From: Triplophysa rosa
Lineage: Eukaryota > Chordata > Actinopteri > Cypriniformes > Nemacheilidae
Reading direction: 5' to 3'
Assembly (NCBI RefSeq): GCF_024868665.1
Contig: NC_079902.1
Coordinates: 19,591,907-19,655,906 of the forward strand
DNA: 64,000 bases
This document shows positions 11,521-23,811 of this stretch, in pieces. The translations under genes were made by a program, and so were the position numbers. Numbering within the stretch: the stretch's first letter is position 1; each line of letters opens with the position of its first letter. Under the pieces are notes generated by a model, which was not told the origin of the DNA, did not search any database, and worked only from the letters and a program-made list of their open reading frames with translations.

Positions 11521-13134
11521 TTAACGCAGCGACAAGTTGCAGCCTAACTTGCAAGGGAGCACACTAGAAGAGCATTGGTAATAGATCTGCGGCTTTTGTG
11601 TCACAGACTTACAACATAAAAGGGAAACATGCTTCAGTTGTGTAGTATGAGCTCAGCTTTAGTCTTTCTTCAACATGCCAAAGCGTTTGTTTGTTTCATC
11701 ATATCCTCAGCGCCGGAGCCATATTGGCGGATATAGGTCTCATCTGTGTGTATAATTCACCCACTGCTTCTACGGCTCCTACTGCGAGTTTCTTTTTTTG
11801 ATGATCTTCTCCGATACACGCCAAGCGAACACTCCGCTGTGTATAATTCTCCTAAAAGTGGAATGACTCCCCAGCAGGCATTATCTCCGCTGGAGCATCT
11901 CACGGCATGCGGTGCGCCATGACACTTTAACAATAAATGCGGACTGTTGTTTATGATGCATATGATGTCACAACATGAAACCAAACCAGACGCTATGACT
12001 TTTAGTCTCTTTATAAGATACATGTCACTACATTCATGCTAAATTCAATCCTGAACTTGGATAACAACGTGTCTGTGTTTTTTTCTTTATACCGTTGTCC
12101 ATGTCGAATTAGTATGGGATAGAGGCCCTGCCATCAAACAGATGCTTGTAGCCACTGGTGCTCTTCTGATTCATGAGATACTTCATTTCATCACATCTCA
12201 GTCTCATCAAATCACATCAGCGAGCGCCGCTGTCCCATCTTAAAACTGCTTGGTGTCGTATTTTCATTTCAGAGAAGAATGTCACTCGAAGTTTAGCCAG
12301 TAAATGACATCTCTAGACTCAATCAAATCAATATTACAGTGAAAACAATCAGTCCCCGGCACAAGACATGTTTTATTCAGTATGCTTCTGCCTAATGGGG
12401 CCCTCAATGGCCCTTATGGTGTTAGAGATGGGGAACCTGGAACATTCAGTGCATCACCCTTTCCCCCAGGAACACAACATGTGACTTATTCATATGTGTA
12501 AATCATGTTTTATACAGCATGACATCGCAGTGCCATTTTGGTCAAATAAAAAATGTATACACAGTATTATGGGGGAATGAATGGGGTGTCAATGGAAACA
12601 TTGTGCAAGTAATTACGTTTCTTAAGATTATATTGGATTAAATGAATTTCCTCTGGGCGAAATAAAACCTCACATCCAGCGCTGCTGGCTTTTCTAGTGA
12701 TGCTGGTTGACCGATGTTGTGTTGCTGGTTGAGTTATTTAAGCCTGCTAGGAACGTATGCAATGAGTAGGTGGGCTGTTCTTTTCAGAAGGGCAACAAAA
12801 GTGTTTAATGGAGCTCTGAGAAAAGTGAGAATGGTTTGTGAATGGCATATGATCTAAAGCATAATGAGCATGTTTCATTCTCTATAGAATTTCTGATCAA
12901 AAACTGGAGTGGCCTTACAAGACACTCAAAAGGGAAATGTTTAGCTCTTAACACATCCAGATAAGTAAATGCAGAGGAGAAATTCTGACATTCAGTTTCC
13001 GGTCACAATGACATAACCACAAACGACTACTTATTGTACACAAAGTTTGACTAGCACAGGTTTCATCGAGCAAGAACAAAAGTACTTATAAGAGGCCAGA
13101 CATGTTTTTTCATACGAGACAAAAAAATTGCAAC
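11521..13134. other. non-coding, probably unique sequence
   Basis: No gene or clear repeat. The GCTGGTT-type words near 12675-12740 resemble a simple fish minisatellite motif but do not form a regular array. Confidence 0.45.
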
Positions 13135-13210
13135 AGAGAAAAAAATTTGCCCAAAAGTTCGCCCAAAATCAAATTTCTGACAATTTACTCACCCCTATCC
13201 CGAGGTTATC
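13135..13210. mobile_element. left-end fragment of Angel-like MITE
   Basis: CGCCCAAAATCAAATTTCTG followed by CAATTTACTCACCCCTA matches the left arm of the family. The remainder of the element is missing. Confidence 0.35.
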
Positions 13211-13753
13211 ACATGTAAAATAATTTTGGAACTTTTCCTAAATACATGTACAAATATTACTGTTGTCTTGCTTAAAGATGGGGTAACATGCTATGTCATG
13301 CATTCTGACTTCTTTACACTGTTAAACGTGCTGGCTTCTCATGCTTAACATGGTCAACTTGTTAAAAAATGAGTTGGACGTATGACGTAGTATTTCTGTG
13401 CTCGCTACACTCCCCACAGCTGTATCTCTCTTTTATAAATTTGATCAAACTAAATACTCTTCGAAGATACGACGTATGCAATACTACTGTATAGGTACTC
13501 AAGATTAATATGAGATTGGTAGACCCCACCTTTAAAAGTGAATATGAGCTTGTTTTCTTTGCAGATTCGAGGTCTGAAAAAAAACAGAGCATCTTTTTGG
13601 TTATTTTGACCTGTTTCTCCAGTTTTCATTTTCTGCAAATAAAGTTTTATTTGAAGTTTGGTAGAAATTTTGTTAGTAGTTCACACAATGAAAGAAAAAT
13701 GATAATTTTACCTAAACACATACCTATAATTAGTAAATTCAGAAAAGCTGAAA

Positions 13754-13812
13754 ATACATTTACATTTAGTCATTTAGCAAAGGCTTTTATCCAGAGTGAC
13801 TTACAAATGGAA
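13754..13812 (-). mobile_element. SINE/LINE UnaL2-type tail fragment
   Basis: On the minus strand this reads TAAGTCACTCTGGATAAAAG, then CTTTGCTAAATG and a TGTAAATGTA tail. The GGATA hairpin loop is intact. Only the 3' end remains, so it came from a 5'-truncated retroposition, and the parent could be either a SINE or an UnaL2-like LINE. Confidence 0.75.
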
Positions 13813-13874
13813 ACAAATTTATTTTGAAATGGTCTCTTAATTTTTTCTGCAGCTGTATTTAGCAGGTGTTATGG

Positions 13875-14152
13875 TTTGAAGGGATAGTCACCAAAAATAA
13901 CAATTCTGTTAAACTAAAAGACTTATAGACAGATAATTTTCCAAACGATATTTTAGCAATTTTACAATAAATTTACGTCAGCAAATCTCCTGTGTGTTTT
14001 ATTATGATGTGTCTAAACAACAGCAAAAGCTGCCAGCACGATTTTACTGTAGAAAATAGAACTGTTCACCTCTCACACAGAAGAAAAAAGTCAAACAGAT
14101 TTGGCACGACACAGTGGTGAGTAAATAAGTTTGGGTGAACTCACTCTTTAAG
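13875..14152. mobile_element. possible Angel-like MITE with altered interior
   Basis: The left end GAAGGGATAGTCACCAAAAA and right end GTTTGGGTGAACTCACTCTT are the inverted termini of the family, about 275 bp apart. GTGAGTAAAT lies inside the right end. The middle does not match the other copies well, so it may be a rearranged or chimeric copy. Confidence 0.45.
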
Positions 14153-17100
14153 TAGTTTTTTCTTTCATTCTGTGAAGGATACCTTGTGATATAGTGCATG
14201 ACAATGCTCTGGAGATTTTCCCTTTCATATATGAATCCTCTTCCACCGTGTCGACAAGAAGAAAACATGGAAAGGAAATATGGGAAGTGAACCTCTGGTA
14301 TACGTCTCACCACCACGGTGTTCATATAAATCATGTGGAGCCGAGTACAGAACCGAAGATGTGAAACCAATGAAAAAGAAACTGATGGCCTTAGCTGCAT
14401 GCTCTCCCAGTCTGTTTACTGGTTTTACAGAGATTTGGCATCTTAATCAGTTTTTCAGGCTGGTAGAACAGTTTGCAAATGAGCTACACCAGCTTCTCAA
14501 GCCAATCTAGACCATGCAGGCTAGTTTAAGCTGTTTATTTTAGCACAACCACAATATATCACATCACAAGATAGCTGAAGGCATTATGGATAATAGAACA
14601 AAACAGGGAAATTGTTCAAAGCGTTAGAAGCAGAATATATTACGCTAATTACGCCATTTTTTACAACCGTGGCGACTAGCACTATTTGAATCATCAATCG
14701 TGTTTGTTTTGTTGGTGTCGCAAAATGTTCTCATATTTACAAGAAAGCGCCACATTAGAGAACAGGCTGTTTACCAATGAAAATACCTCATCTGAGTACT
14801 TGCTGAAATGTCATTGATACATGAATCTTTCATTCTTGTCTCTGAGAGTGAGACTGCTGCTGAATACAGTGACAGACAGGAAACATCTGACAGATAAATA
14901 AAACTGAAATAAAACTGAGAGGCACACAAGGTCAGATTAGATTTGGATTCTAAAGTATATTCCTATATGGTTATATAAATATGACAATATAAAACATAAA
15001 TGTGCCCTATGGTGTGACAGCAAAAATTCAGAAAACAAACTGTTAACAATATATTCTTTTATAGTACTTATAAATAAGCATAAAAGAGATTTATCTTCAT
15101 TGTTATTTTTGTTATTGTTAGATTTTTGCTGTCACAGACTTCTGCCCTATTAACCGAAAATATATATCACGTGATTTATGCACAACTTGTGAGTGAAGTA
15201 CGGTAAAATGCTGCTGCATCCGAAAGCCAGAGGGCGCTCTCGTGCAGAAACTCCAAATATGAGTTCAGAAGAAGAAGAAGAAGACCACAACACACGTAGT
15301 AGTAGGAAATGCCTAAGGACATGTTTTTTATCACTGTTCCTCAAGGGTATTTTCATGACAATAAAGTATATTTATAATGATCTTGTTTGACGGGTGTTGC
15401 TTTTTTAAATGCACGTTATAAGCGACTCAAACTCGCACTGCTTTTAGATCGAGCAGCATTTCCTACTGATCCCAGAGCCGTGCTTCATGGACAAGCTACG
15501 CATCAATAAAATAATCGATACCTTGCATTATCGCAGCCAGCTCGGTTTCAGCAGGATTTAGTGATAACCGCGATTAACCGTGCACATGTCTTGTACAATT
15601 TATTTGTCTACTACCAATAACTAAAAAAAACAGCTTGACTAATTCCACAATTCCTTTGACAAACTATGTTCAATAGCCATTAGCAATTAAGTTAAATTCA
15701 AATTTTTTTCTAGTTTTTGTTGCAAAGCGACTTCACAGCAAAATCCATATTAATACAGACAGTAGAGATACAGACATATAATAACAGACAGAAACTACAG
15801 TCTATAAATAAAGACAAAAGACACGCTAAAAACAGGAATATAATTAAATATCAAGAATACATTATTATTTAAATTTTTCAATAAGATGTACCTTGACAAG
15901 ACTAACAGATATTAATTGTCTGTAGGTTTATAATTGAAATGCAATATTAGCAGTTCTATATTAAGCAAGTTATGTGTATCCAATTTCGTAAGATAATTTG
16001 CAATAGTAATTAAAAAAATAATTGTTTTTAAGATTGTAATTGGTTTCTAAATAGAAAGATGACTAAATTGATGAAAACTACATACAATATAAACCATTTT
16101 AACAAATGGACACAATTCAGTTCTAATTGATATCAAAGTATCCTCCAATAATGAAACACTGGGATATGTCTTAAAATGCAACTCAGGTGATTTAACAGGC
16201 CTTGTTTAAGTTTGACCTTAGAGAGTGCTGTGGAATGTCTCTCAGCTTGGCACGGACAGCGAGAGCGTTGCTGCACCACGTCCCTGCACATTAAGCCTCT
16301 CTATCAAGCCATTAGAAGGAACTCTGGGTCTAAATTCATCATGTGCTTTTTGGCACGAGGTTCACAGTTGCCCACGGGACTGGCGGTAACATCAGGCTGA
16401 GAGTTGGGATGACCTGGCTTAATGTGACCCATTAGAGTGGCTGTAGATTTCTAGGAGATCTAATGCAGTCTAGACCAAGAGGGCTTTATATCACGGTCTG
16501 TGAAATGTAGAAATATAAGACACATTCTAGATATTTAAACTGATAACATGACTCTTAGTGGATTTGCTCCGGTCCCCAAAGCCCACGTTAGCAAGTGGAC
16601 CAAAAGGAGATTACTCGGTGTCTGTGCGAAATGAATGTGGCGATGGCATTTACTTAGTGAGATAAATCAGTCTGCTGTATTCACCGGTAAAAGAACTTTA
16701 AAACCTTTTCAAAGTACAGCAGTTCATTTTGTCGGCCGATCTAAAAACAGCAACATCCTTTTTGGCATAACACCGTGCACTGTCAAGATTAAGATGTTTA
16801 TTGTGTTCCCTGATCTAAGATGTAACCTCTTTGGATAAAGAAGCTCACAATGCACTCTGATCTAGCAACAGCATGGACCCGTCGGGATAAAGCAGTTGTT
16901 CCCCGGTCTTCCTTTGGGTATACATTGATTTACCACGATGTAGGAAAACTTTCGGACCGTTACTGAATTAGCAAGCCCTTCTGCCCTAAACCTCCTGCAA
17001 GGCATTCCAGAGAGGCCTTTTAGTGTTGACTTAACAGCAACATTCAGCCCCGCTGTCCTGGAGGACAGCAACATCAAAAGGAGGTGCTTTGTTATGTTTA

Positions 17101-18084
17101 TTAAGCCGTTTTGAAGGGAACATGCGGGTGATGTTCTGAAAAGCACATTAAGTCAATTGAAGAGCAAAATGAATGGAGGCCCGGCGAACTGAATCACTGG
17201 ATGATGTCTCTCTGCTATTGTCTTACCCTCTTTCATATTTTCCCCGGTCACAATCGCACCAGAAAGCTCTAGAGTAATTTGTATTGATTAATGTTTCTGT
17301 GTGCATCGAGGATACCAAGCACAGATTCTGCCCCAGAGTTTTATCGCCTCTCTGGCTTGCGCGCATAGATTTGAATGTCTTAATATTGCAGAATCATGTA
17401 AAACACTGCTGGGAAAAACAGTTTAACCCTGAGATACTGTGAGCAGAAACACAGAGGCCGTGCCAAGTTTAAATAAATGTTGCTAAGACTGCACAGCATA
17501 ATGCAAAATTAATGTATACTGTTTAGTGTTAAGATGCATTATTTTAATATAACGTTTTATTGAAAAAAGTCAGTTTTACTCTTGTGAATGTACACTTCAT
17601 TTAGCTATAGGATGCAATTTTAACCATGCAGAAAGCTTTCAAAAATGAAGTTTATATTACTGATTTTTTGCAGCTGTTAAATCCATATTTATCACACTTG
17701 TTATACATCCCTAAGAACACGTGTTTTGTTGTTTGCCTATGACATCTGACAAAGCGCTTTGACCCGGGAACGGCGGTGCGTGACGTCAAACTTAACAAGC
17801 GGATTCTTTGTGTGGTCCAGCTAAATTAAAAGCACTTCGTTGTTTAAGTTGTAATATTCCGTAAATATGTGTTTTTTCTTGAAGATGTAATCCATATTTT
17901 TTGGGTTAAGAATAAACAAAAATCACTGAATAAGCACATCAGTGTTTAAAGCTCGCTCTCCTTACTTTACACTTATTCACGATGGTAAGCTTGCATGATG
18001 CAATTTCGCTTTTGACCAACTCATACACTGTACCCCGTAATCTTACATAATTTTGCTATCATTTTTTTACTGATTGTTCATGTG
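14153..18084. other. non-coding, largely unique, with a GAA run
   Basis: No protein domain in any frame. A (GAA)n run lies at 15267-15284. Segments from about 16200 to 17480 have mixed, higher-complexity composition typical of single-copy non-coding DNA, and could include conserved non-coding elements, which cannot be judged without alignment. A TGACGTCA palindrome occurs near 17780. Confidence 0.4.
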
Positions 18085-18305
18085 TAATGTTAAAAAACTG
18101 TAATTTTAAGGAATTGTACTGTTTTTGAAATATTTTTGAAATACGGTCAACGAACATCAAATTACAGTAAAAGACTGTGAATTTACAATAAAAGCATGGA
18201 AAACATGTCATTTTAGAGGAAAGATATTTTTTACGTTATATTTTTGGCGCACCCGCTGCCAGAAAATATCTGTTTTTCGCAGGATTTTTTTTCACAGTAA
18301 AGGTA
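18085..18305. repeat. ACTGTAA-rich repeat, possibly CACTA-related
   Basis: AAACTGTAATTTTAAGG, ATTACAGTAAAAGACTGTGA and a terminal TTTTTTTCACAGTAAAGG resemble the CTGTAA/TTACAG-rich subterminal regions of the element at 56631-59078. Ends are not resolved. Confidence 0.3.
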
Positions 18306-18361
18306 ACCTGAAATTTAAACCAGAGATCTTGATAAAGAGGAAAAGTTCCTGTTCAGATTTT

Positions 18362-18450
18362 AGCTTTAAAGAACATCTGTCATTTACTCACCCTCATGTC
18401 TTTCAAATGTGAAAAACGTTCTCCTGTAAAACACGAAAGGAGACTTTGTT
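18362..18450. mobile_element. left-end fragment of Angel-related MITE
   Basis: CTTTAAAGAACATCTGTC, TTTACTCACCCTCATGTC and TAAAACACGAAAGGAGA follow the family order, after which the similarity stops. Confidence 0.5.
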
Positions 18451-18591
18451 AAATATTCTATGGATTGGATTCAATGCACTATATTATGACTCACTTTAAC
18501 ACTTTATAAAGCACCCCACACTGACAGCAGAAACTATATGCGGCTTACAGTTAATTTTCTGCATGTTCAGATCAGCCTGATTTCTAGCTTT

Positions 18592-18747
18592 CCTGTAGCT
18601 CAATGGTTACAGCATGGTACTAGCAATGCCAAGGTCATGGGTTCAATCCCAGGGGATTGCACATAGTCAGAAACAAAATGTATAGTACAATGCAATGTAA
18701 GTCGCTTTGGATAAAAGCGTCTGCCAAATGCATAAATGTAAATGTAA
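18592..18747 (+). mobile_element. full-length tRNA-derived SINE, UnaL2-type tail
   Basis: This is the best SINE copy in the window. The A box lies in TAGCTCAATGG (18596-18606) and the B box is GGTTCAATCCC (18640-18650). The body TGCACATAGTCAGAAACAAA is shared with 6913. The perfect hairpin CGCTTT-GGATA-AAAGCG (18703-18719) is followed by an ATGTAAATGTAA tail. RNA polymerase III promoter boxes with an UnaL2-like 3' end mean it was retroposed by the machinery of an UnaL2-like LINE. No flanking duplication is obvious. Confidence 0.9.
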
Positions 18748-19680
18748 GCAGTTTAACAGTAAAAACCGAGATGTCTGACATGATGCCTCAAGAGGTGATC
18801 AGTTTTTCTCTATTGTGAGTAAAGCTGAGCTTGAACACAAGGCACCAAAACCTTTAAAATATATTCAAAGGTTCACATGTGACTGTACTTCTCAGATAGT
18901 GATGCAGTCTAACCCAAATTGTAACTTGATTTAAAAGCGATGGTGACAGTGAGCTCCTCACAACATGTTCCAATCAAAATCTGATGTGCACCATGAGGAG
19001 CATAACTGATTAAAAATCACTAATAACTAATAACCTCTTCTCCTCTGAGAGCACAGATTTAAATGGTTTTAAATGCATCATTCATCTGAACAGATGTCTG
19101 GTCATCTTTATCTTATATACACATGTGGGGACTTGTAAAGAATAACCATCAATGAACAGCTCTCTGGAATACTCGATTCTGACTGGCCAATCACAGAAAT
19201 ACACATCAAATAGTTTAGAAATAAGCACAACACTGTAAGATTAACACCCATGGCAACAGTACATTTTTACAGTATGTACACAGTTTCTCTTTTCATGGCG
19301 AGATAGTTCATATGTGCCATATTGTGACTCAAAACTCTAGCTATAGAGACTGCAGTAAAAATGTCCTTGGAAGACTGCAGTATTAATTTTGATATACATA
19401 TTGAGAAAAAAACATCTCATAGATGTGTGGACACTCGAGACCTGGATCAGAGAAAAAATAAAATAGAGGAAGACGTGTTACATTCCAGTTAAATATGTTA
19501 GGGAATGTGTCTATAGACAGATAACCTTGGATAGCAGATTAAATATATAAATTATTTTGAGTTTGTTTTGTAATGGACTTCTTTACAGAAACTGAAGATA
19601 ATCTACGGGATAATAAAAACAATATTTTATGCATGTGAGTTTAAGTAGAGCTACAGGTAAACTGATTTCTGGAGAATCTG
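18748..19680. other. non-coding, no recognised feature
   Basis: No gene or repeat end seen between the SINE and the hAT element. Confidence 0.45.
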
Positions 19681-19688
19681 TAGATATA

Positions 19689-20222
19689 CAGTAGCGTTGT
19701 TAACCACCACACAAATGCGTAGGGCCCCGCAAGCTTGGGGGCCCCCTAGTGGCTACAAGTAAAATCATTTGATGCTTGATTTAGACACTCAGATATATGC
19801 AATGAAGTGCACGTATCAAAGCGGTGCTCAAAAACGAAAGAAAGCAAAAGAAAAGAAATCTAATACTAATTATACGAATATAGCAAAACAATGCTATATA
19901 TGAAAAGAAGCATGAAAAGAATAATCTTGCACCTTTTACTTTCTTATACTGTAGCTTAAAGCATTCTGTATTATTCTGAATAAAACAAAGCACACTTTTT
20001 CATCCCAAAACCAAGAAGGTTTATTCTTATAACAAACTGTAGAGAATTTTGTGCTGTTATGTGGTTCAACGTAAAATAAATCCCGTTTATATTTGTATGT
20101 ATATATACTGTAGGCTATGTCTCATTAATTCCATGTATTCAATACTGCTGTGCAATTCAAACAAAAATGTTAGGCAATGTGTGGGAGACCTCAGGTTTTG
20201 ACTTTGCTTAGGGCTCCCACTG
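19689..20222. mobile_element. hAT-type non-autonomous element with perfect 8-bp TSD
   Basis: The element begins CAGTAGCG and ends CTCCCACTG. It is flanked by identical TAGATATA copies at 19681-19688 and 20223-20230. An 8-bp target duplication with CA...TG ends is the hAT signature. GC-rich blocks (AGGGCCCC, GGGGGCCCCC) lie just inside the left end and AGGGCTCCCAC at the right end. At 534 bp it has no transposase frame and was moved in trans. Confidence 0.85.
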
Positions 20223-20230
20223 TAGATATA

Positions 20231-20848
20231 CCAATATGACAGTTCGTTTTTTTTCTTTTTCATCTCTGATCTTAAGGTCTTTGTAAAACACCTTGAGTTC
20301 CTATTCAGCCTTGTAAAGATACAGTTCTATATCTACTTCTTAAATGTTATGTTTTACGCAAACATGATCCACCTTCTGTTTCTGAGATGCTAATTAAAAC
20401 ATTTCCTTCTGTAAATTAATTTGATCTAGTCACAAGCACTTTTTTTTACCAGAGCGAATGCCATATTTTCTTTATTCTTTAATTGATTGTTTACCACATT
20501 CTTGGCAAATACATTTATGCAGTCCTTGTTAAATTTGCATGTACATTTATTTTCTTGGCAGAGACATTTCTACCTAATAACTAAAGTAATGTACAGTGCC
20601 GTATCTAAGCATCTAATACCAATCCAAGCAAGCAACACTTTGTTTACACATCTCAAAGTCTTGAAAAGTTTATAAGCTATAATCAATTATTAATACAACA
20701 TGCCAAATCTCCCTATTGACCAATGATCAGAACTGAAGGTTCACAGTACAGTGAGTAAAATTCTGTATTTAAAAGTGTTTTGAGGTAAAAGGACTGCAAT
20801 TTGGTCTGTATGAATGTTAAACGTGCGGTATCGTATGGTAACATCCGC
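20231..20848. other. non-coding, no recognised feature
   Basis: AT-rich sequence with no supported gene or repeat. Confidence 0.45.
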
Positions 20849-21788
20849 TTAAAGGAATAATACGGCATTTTTAGGAGGATCTATTGACAGAAATGCAATA
20901 TAATATACAAAACTATTTCTTCAGAGGTGTATAAAGACCTTACGTAATGAGCCATTAAGTTTGTAATACCTTAGAATAAGCTGTTTATATCTACATACAG
21001 AGCGGCCCTTCATACATTGAATTCGCCGCCATGTTTTGTACAGCAGCCCTAAACGGACAAACAACTTTACAATGCGCGTTTCCTCTTCCTTTCCGCTGCG
21101 GTATCCTGGTTAAACGGATCGCGCTCTCCGGTGCGGAACGCATGTGACCCACGGATTAACTGAAAGTTTATTCATCATTGAGTAAAAGAGTAAAACGCGC
21201 TCTCCAGTTTCAGCTCCAGCGCTCTCTCAAGCATCTGGATGAATACAATATTAAAGCGGTTCCAGATAAACAATGACGCTCAAAACTGCTCCGTCACACA
21301 GCTAATATTACAACAACAACATATCTTGGTATGTTAGTATGTTACTCACGTACTGATCAAGGCATCCTCCACACAGTGTCCACACATCAAGGCATCCTCG
21401 GGGGTGATTTTTAGACGATCTTTCTCTCCAACGTCTCTCTGCTGCTAAGTATCTCCATAGATATCTGTGAGTATCTCTGCTAAAAGCCTTAGTACCGCGG
21501 GTCCTAACATGTCTCTGCTGTAAAGTCTTTATAATATTAACACAGGTCCTAGCTCCTGCCTGACTTTTATCCTTCTTTTTAAACTTAAAATCCACAAACC
21601 TTTTATTTTATGTAATACGTAAGACATCGCTCTTTCTTCAGTCCTTCTAATGCACGCAAAATCTCTTCCCTGCGTCAACATGAGAACGACATCTTTTTTG
21701 TACTGTGGTGGCCACCGTCGTGTTTGGACTGAGCGATTCATGGCAAATCTATAATACAACGCTAGTTAATCAAGAACTGCGCCTTTAA
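20849..21788 (-). mobile_element. TTAA-flanked element, long relative of the copy at 36370
   Basis: TTAA occurs at both edges (20849-20852, 21785-21788). On the minus strand the last 230 bp (CAAAACATGG, TGTATGTAGAT, CTAAGG, ACACCTCTGAAGA, ATATTGCATTTCTGTCA, AGATCCTCC) align with the plus strand of 36540-36751. The opposite part is GC-richer and has no counterpart there. Short minus-strand frames of 76 and 95 codons overlap it but show no transposase motif. The outer boundary at 21788 is inferred from the TTAA only. Confidence 0.6.
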
Positions 21789-22086
21789 AGATCTGTCCTC
21801 ACCCAAAAATAAAAATTCTGTCAAAAATTACAATTGTAGTCAAAAGTCCCCCAGAACGGTTTGGTTTTCTACATTCTTCAATCTTCTATATTCTTTTGTG
21901 TTCAACAGAACAAAGAAATTTTTCCTACTGTGGTGTACAATGGTGGCCAAGAACTGTTTGGTTACAAGCATTTTTTCAAATATCTTTCTCTCTGTTCTTC
22001 AGAACAAAGAAATGTATACAGATTTGGAACCACTTGAGGGTGAGTAAATGAATGAGTTTTCATTTTTGGGTGAACTGTTCCTTTAT
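21785..22086. mobile_element. Angel-like MITE abutting the previous TTAA element
   Basis: The left end CTCACCCAAAAATAAAAATT and right end CATTTTTGGGTGAACTGTTC are inverted. Two internal copies of TTCAACAGAACAAAG/TTCAGAACAAAG and GGTGGCCAAGAACTGTTTGG follow the family order. The left TTAA (21785-21788) is also the right TTAA of the neighbour. The right TTAA has decayed to TTAT. Confidence 0.75.
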
Positions 22087-22908
22087 GGGCGTTTATAAGG
22101 GTCTCGGGTTTGAGCCTCTAAACTGAGTGGGCAGGCGAACTCATGAACCACAGTCTGTCTCAGGAGGACTTGTTCTGTAAGTGTCAATGTTTGTATTGCG
22201 AGTTGCTTTATGAATTGAATGACAGGTAAGTGAACAAGTATCGAAAAGTTTGCGCTAACCTCATAATGCTAAATTAAACTGGCTTTATTCACATTAAAAG
22301 AAACTTAAGCCAATACGGGAGTTTATCTCAGTTCAGAACAGCATCATTTTACTTAATACATTCTCTGAAGTCGCTTGGTGACTTTGTGTCAGTTTTAGAT
22401 TTACTGCTTTTCAGGCTGGTGATTTGATTCGATTGAAAAAGCTGAATGCTTTAACATTTTACTTTCATTTGTTCTGTTGTTTGTCTACAATAACTGGCTG
22501 TCTGTCTACTCTGACTGAAAATCTGAACTGAACAATGGCTCCCTTTGTATGTTTATCCACTCTCACAATAAACAGCTGTTTGCCTTCAAATGTGACACTT
22601 TGTTTTGTTTATTTAACCTGCTAGACAACATTTAAACATTCTGCAAAGGAGGAAGAGTATGCACTCCATAACTTTCCTTTATCATTATTAGGGTACGTAG
22701 TGAAGTGTGTCACATTGGACGGGTGGCATTAAAGCATGGACTGCGCCGCGCTGTCACAGAAGAAAATTAACATATGATATTAGAGGTACAGGCCAAACCC
22801 TTTACTTGAATTTACTATGCTTGTATATAATATATATTGTGCTTAGAGAGAACGGAAGAGCCATAGCTAAAGCATTAGCAAATATTTTATGTATCCTAAA
22901 AAAAGTAA
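22087..22908. other. non-coding, no recognised feature
   Basis: No gene. The 87-codon frame at 22707-22970 runs into the following transposable element and shows no domain. Confidence 0.45.
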
Positions 22909-23773
22909 TATATCGTCGCTGTCGGGCGGAATCCTCGCATCTCCAAAACCATTTTTTTTCAGGAAATTAAAAAAACTGCATATTTTTTGAGTTATTAAAC
23001 ATTGTATCGTTAAAGTTGGTATTATACCTTATATTGCTATCATATACTGTTGTGTACCAACATTAACACAACATTTCCCCAAAACCATGTTTAATCGGAG
23101 ATACAAGGTTTATAACTTGGGAGCAGGGAGATACGAGGTTACACTGTCATTGATAAGAATGGTACGGACACAGACGTCGCTGCTGCCAGCAGTGTTCATC
23201 AAAGTCTGCGGTCGCGTTGAGCCTCTTGACAAGAGAAAAGGCTTAAATTGTTAACCAAAGCTAACGACTGTGGTTACATACATCTTCCTAAACTCTATTT
23301 TAAAGGTTTAAGAACTATAAGTGATGTAATACAAGAAACGATGAGCTGACTAGGCTGTCTAATAGGCGGAAATTAGCCGAATCTGCTCGCAAACTTACCT
23401 TCGTGGTTCACGGGCTTCCTTCTGCACCGAAGCATTACAGCTATCGATTTTTAACAAAACAGACCTACTCAAATGTATCTAACCTAACTATTTTCACTCG
23501 TTATTGTCTAAAACACTTTCAATCAGGAGACGTAATGCCGAGAAGCTCCCGCGGAGTGAAGAAGAGGTGGAGTTACGAGACTTCTCAGACAGTTGAAGTG
23601 TCTAATGGAGTTAAGAGATTTGCTCTCAAGCTATTTTCAACACTTTAGATTGGTTAATAATTTGTAAAAATAACAGAACCACATGGGGACTGACCAATAG
23701 CATCGATTTGTGAAAAATTATGAAATTGACCAAATTTGGACATAGGAGGTTTCCGCCCGACAGTGATGATATA
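22909..23773. mobile_element. TIR element family, copy B (865 bp, non-autonomous)
   Basis: The left end reads TATATCGTCGCTGTCGGGCGG, and the reverse complement of the right end reads TATATCATCACTGTCGGGCGG, giving inverted repeats of about 28 bp including GAANCCTC. The interior matches copy A, for example AACATTGTATCGTTAAAG and TTCGTGGTTCACGGGCTTCC, but it has a single 188-bp unit and no 16-bp duplication. The longest frame inside (81 codons, 23403-23648) has no recognisable domain and its counterpart in copy A is disrupted, so I do not regard it as coding. Confidence 0.88.
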
Positions 23774-23811
23774 CAGTATATCATACACACATATATTTTA
23801 TCTAGGGCTGT

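Noticed and set aside
18592..18665. functional tRNA gene
   Set aside because: A and B boxes are present, but the sequence cannot form a full cloverleaf and is fused to a SINE body and tail.
23403..23648. 81-codon frame in TIR copy B as a transposase fragment
   Set aside because: No transposase motif, and the matching region of copy A is disrupted by small indels.
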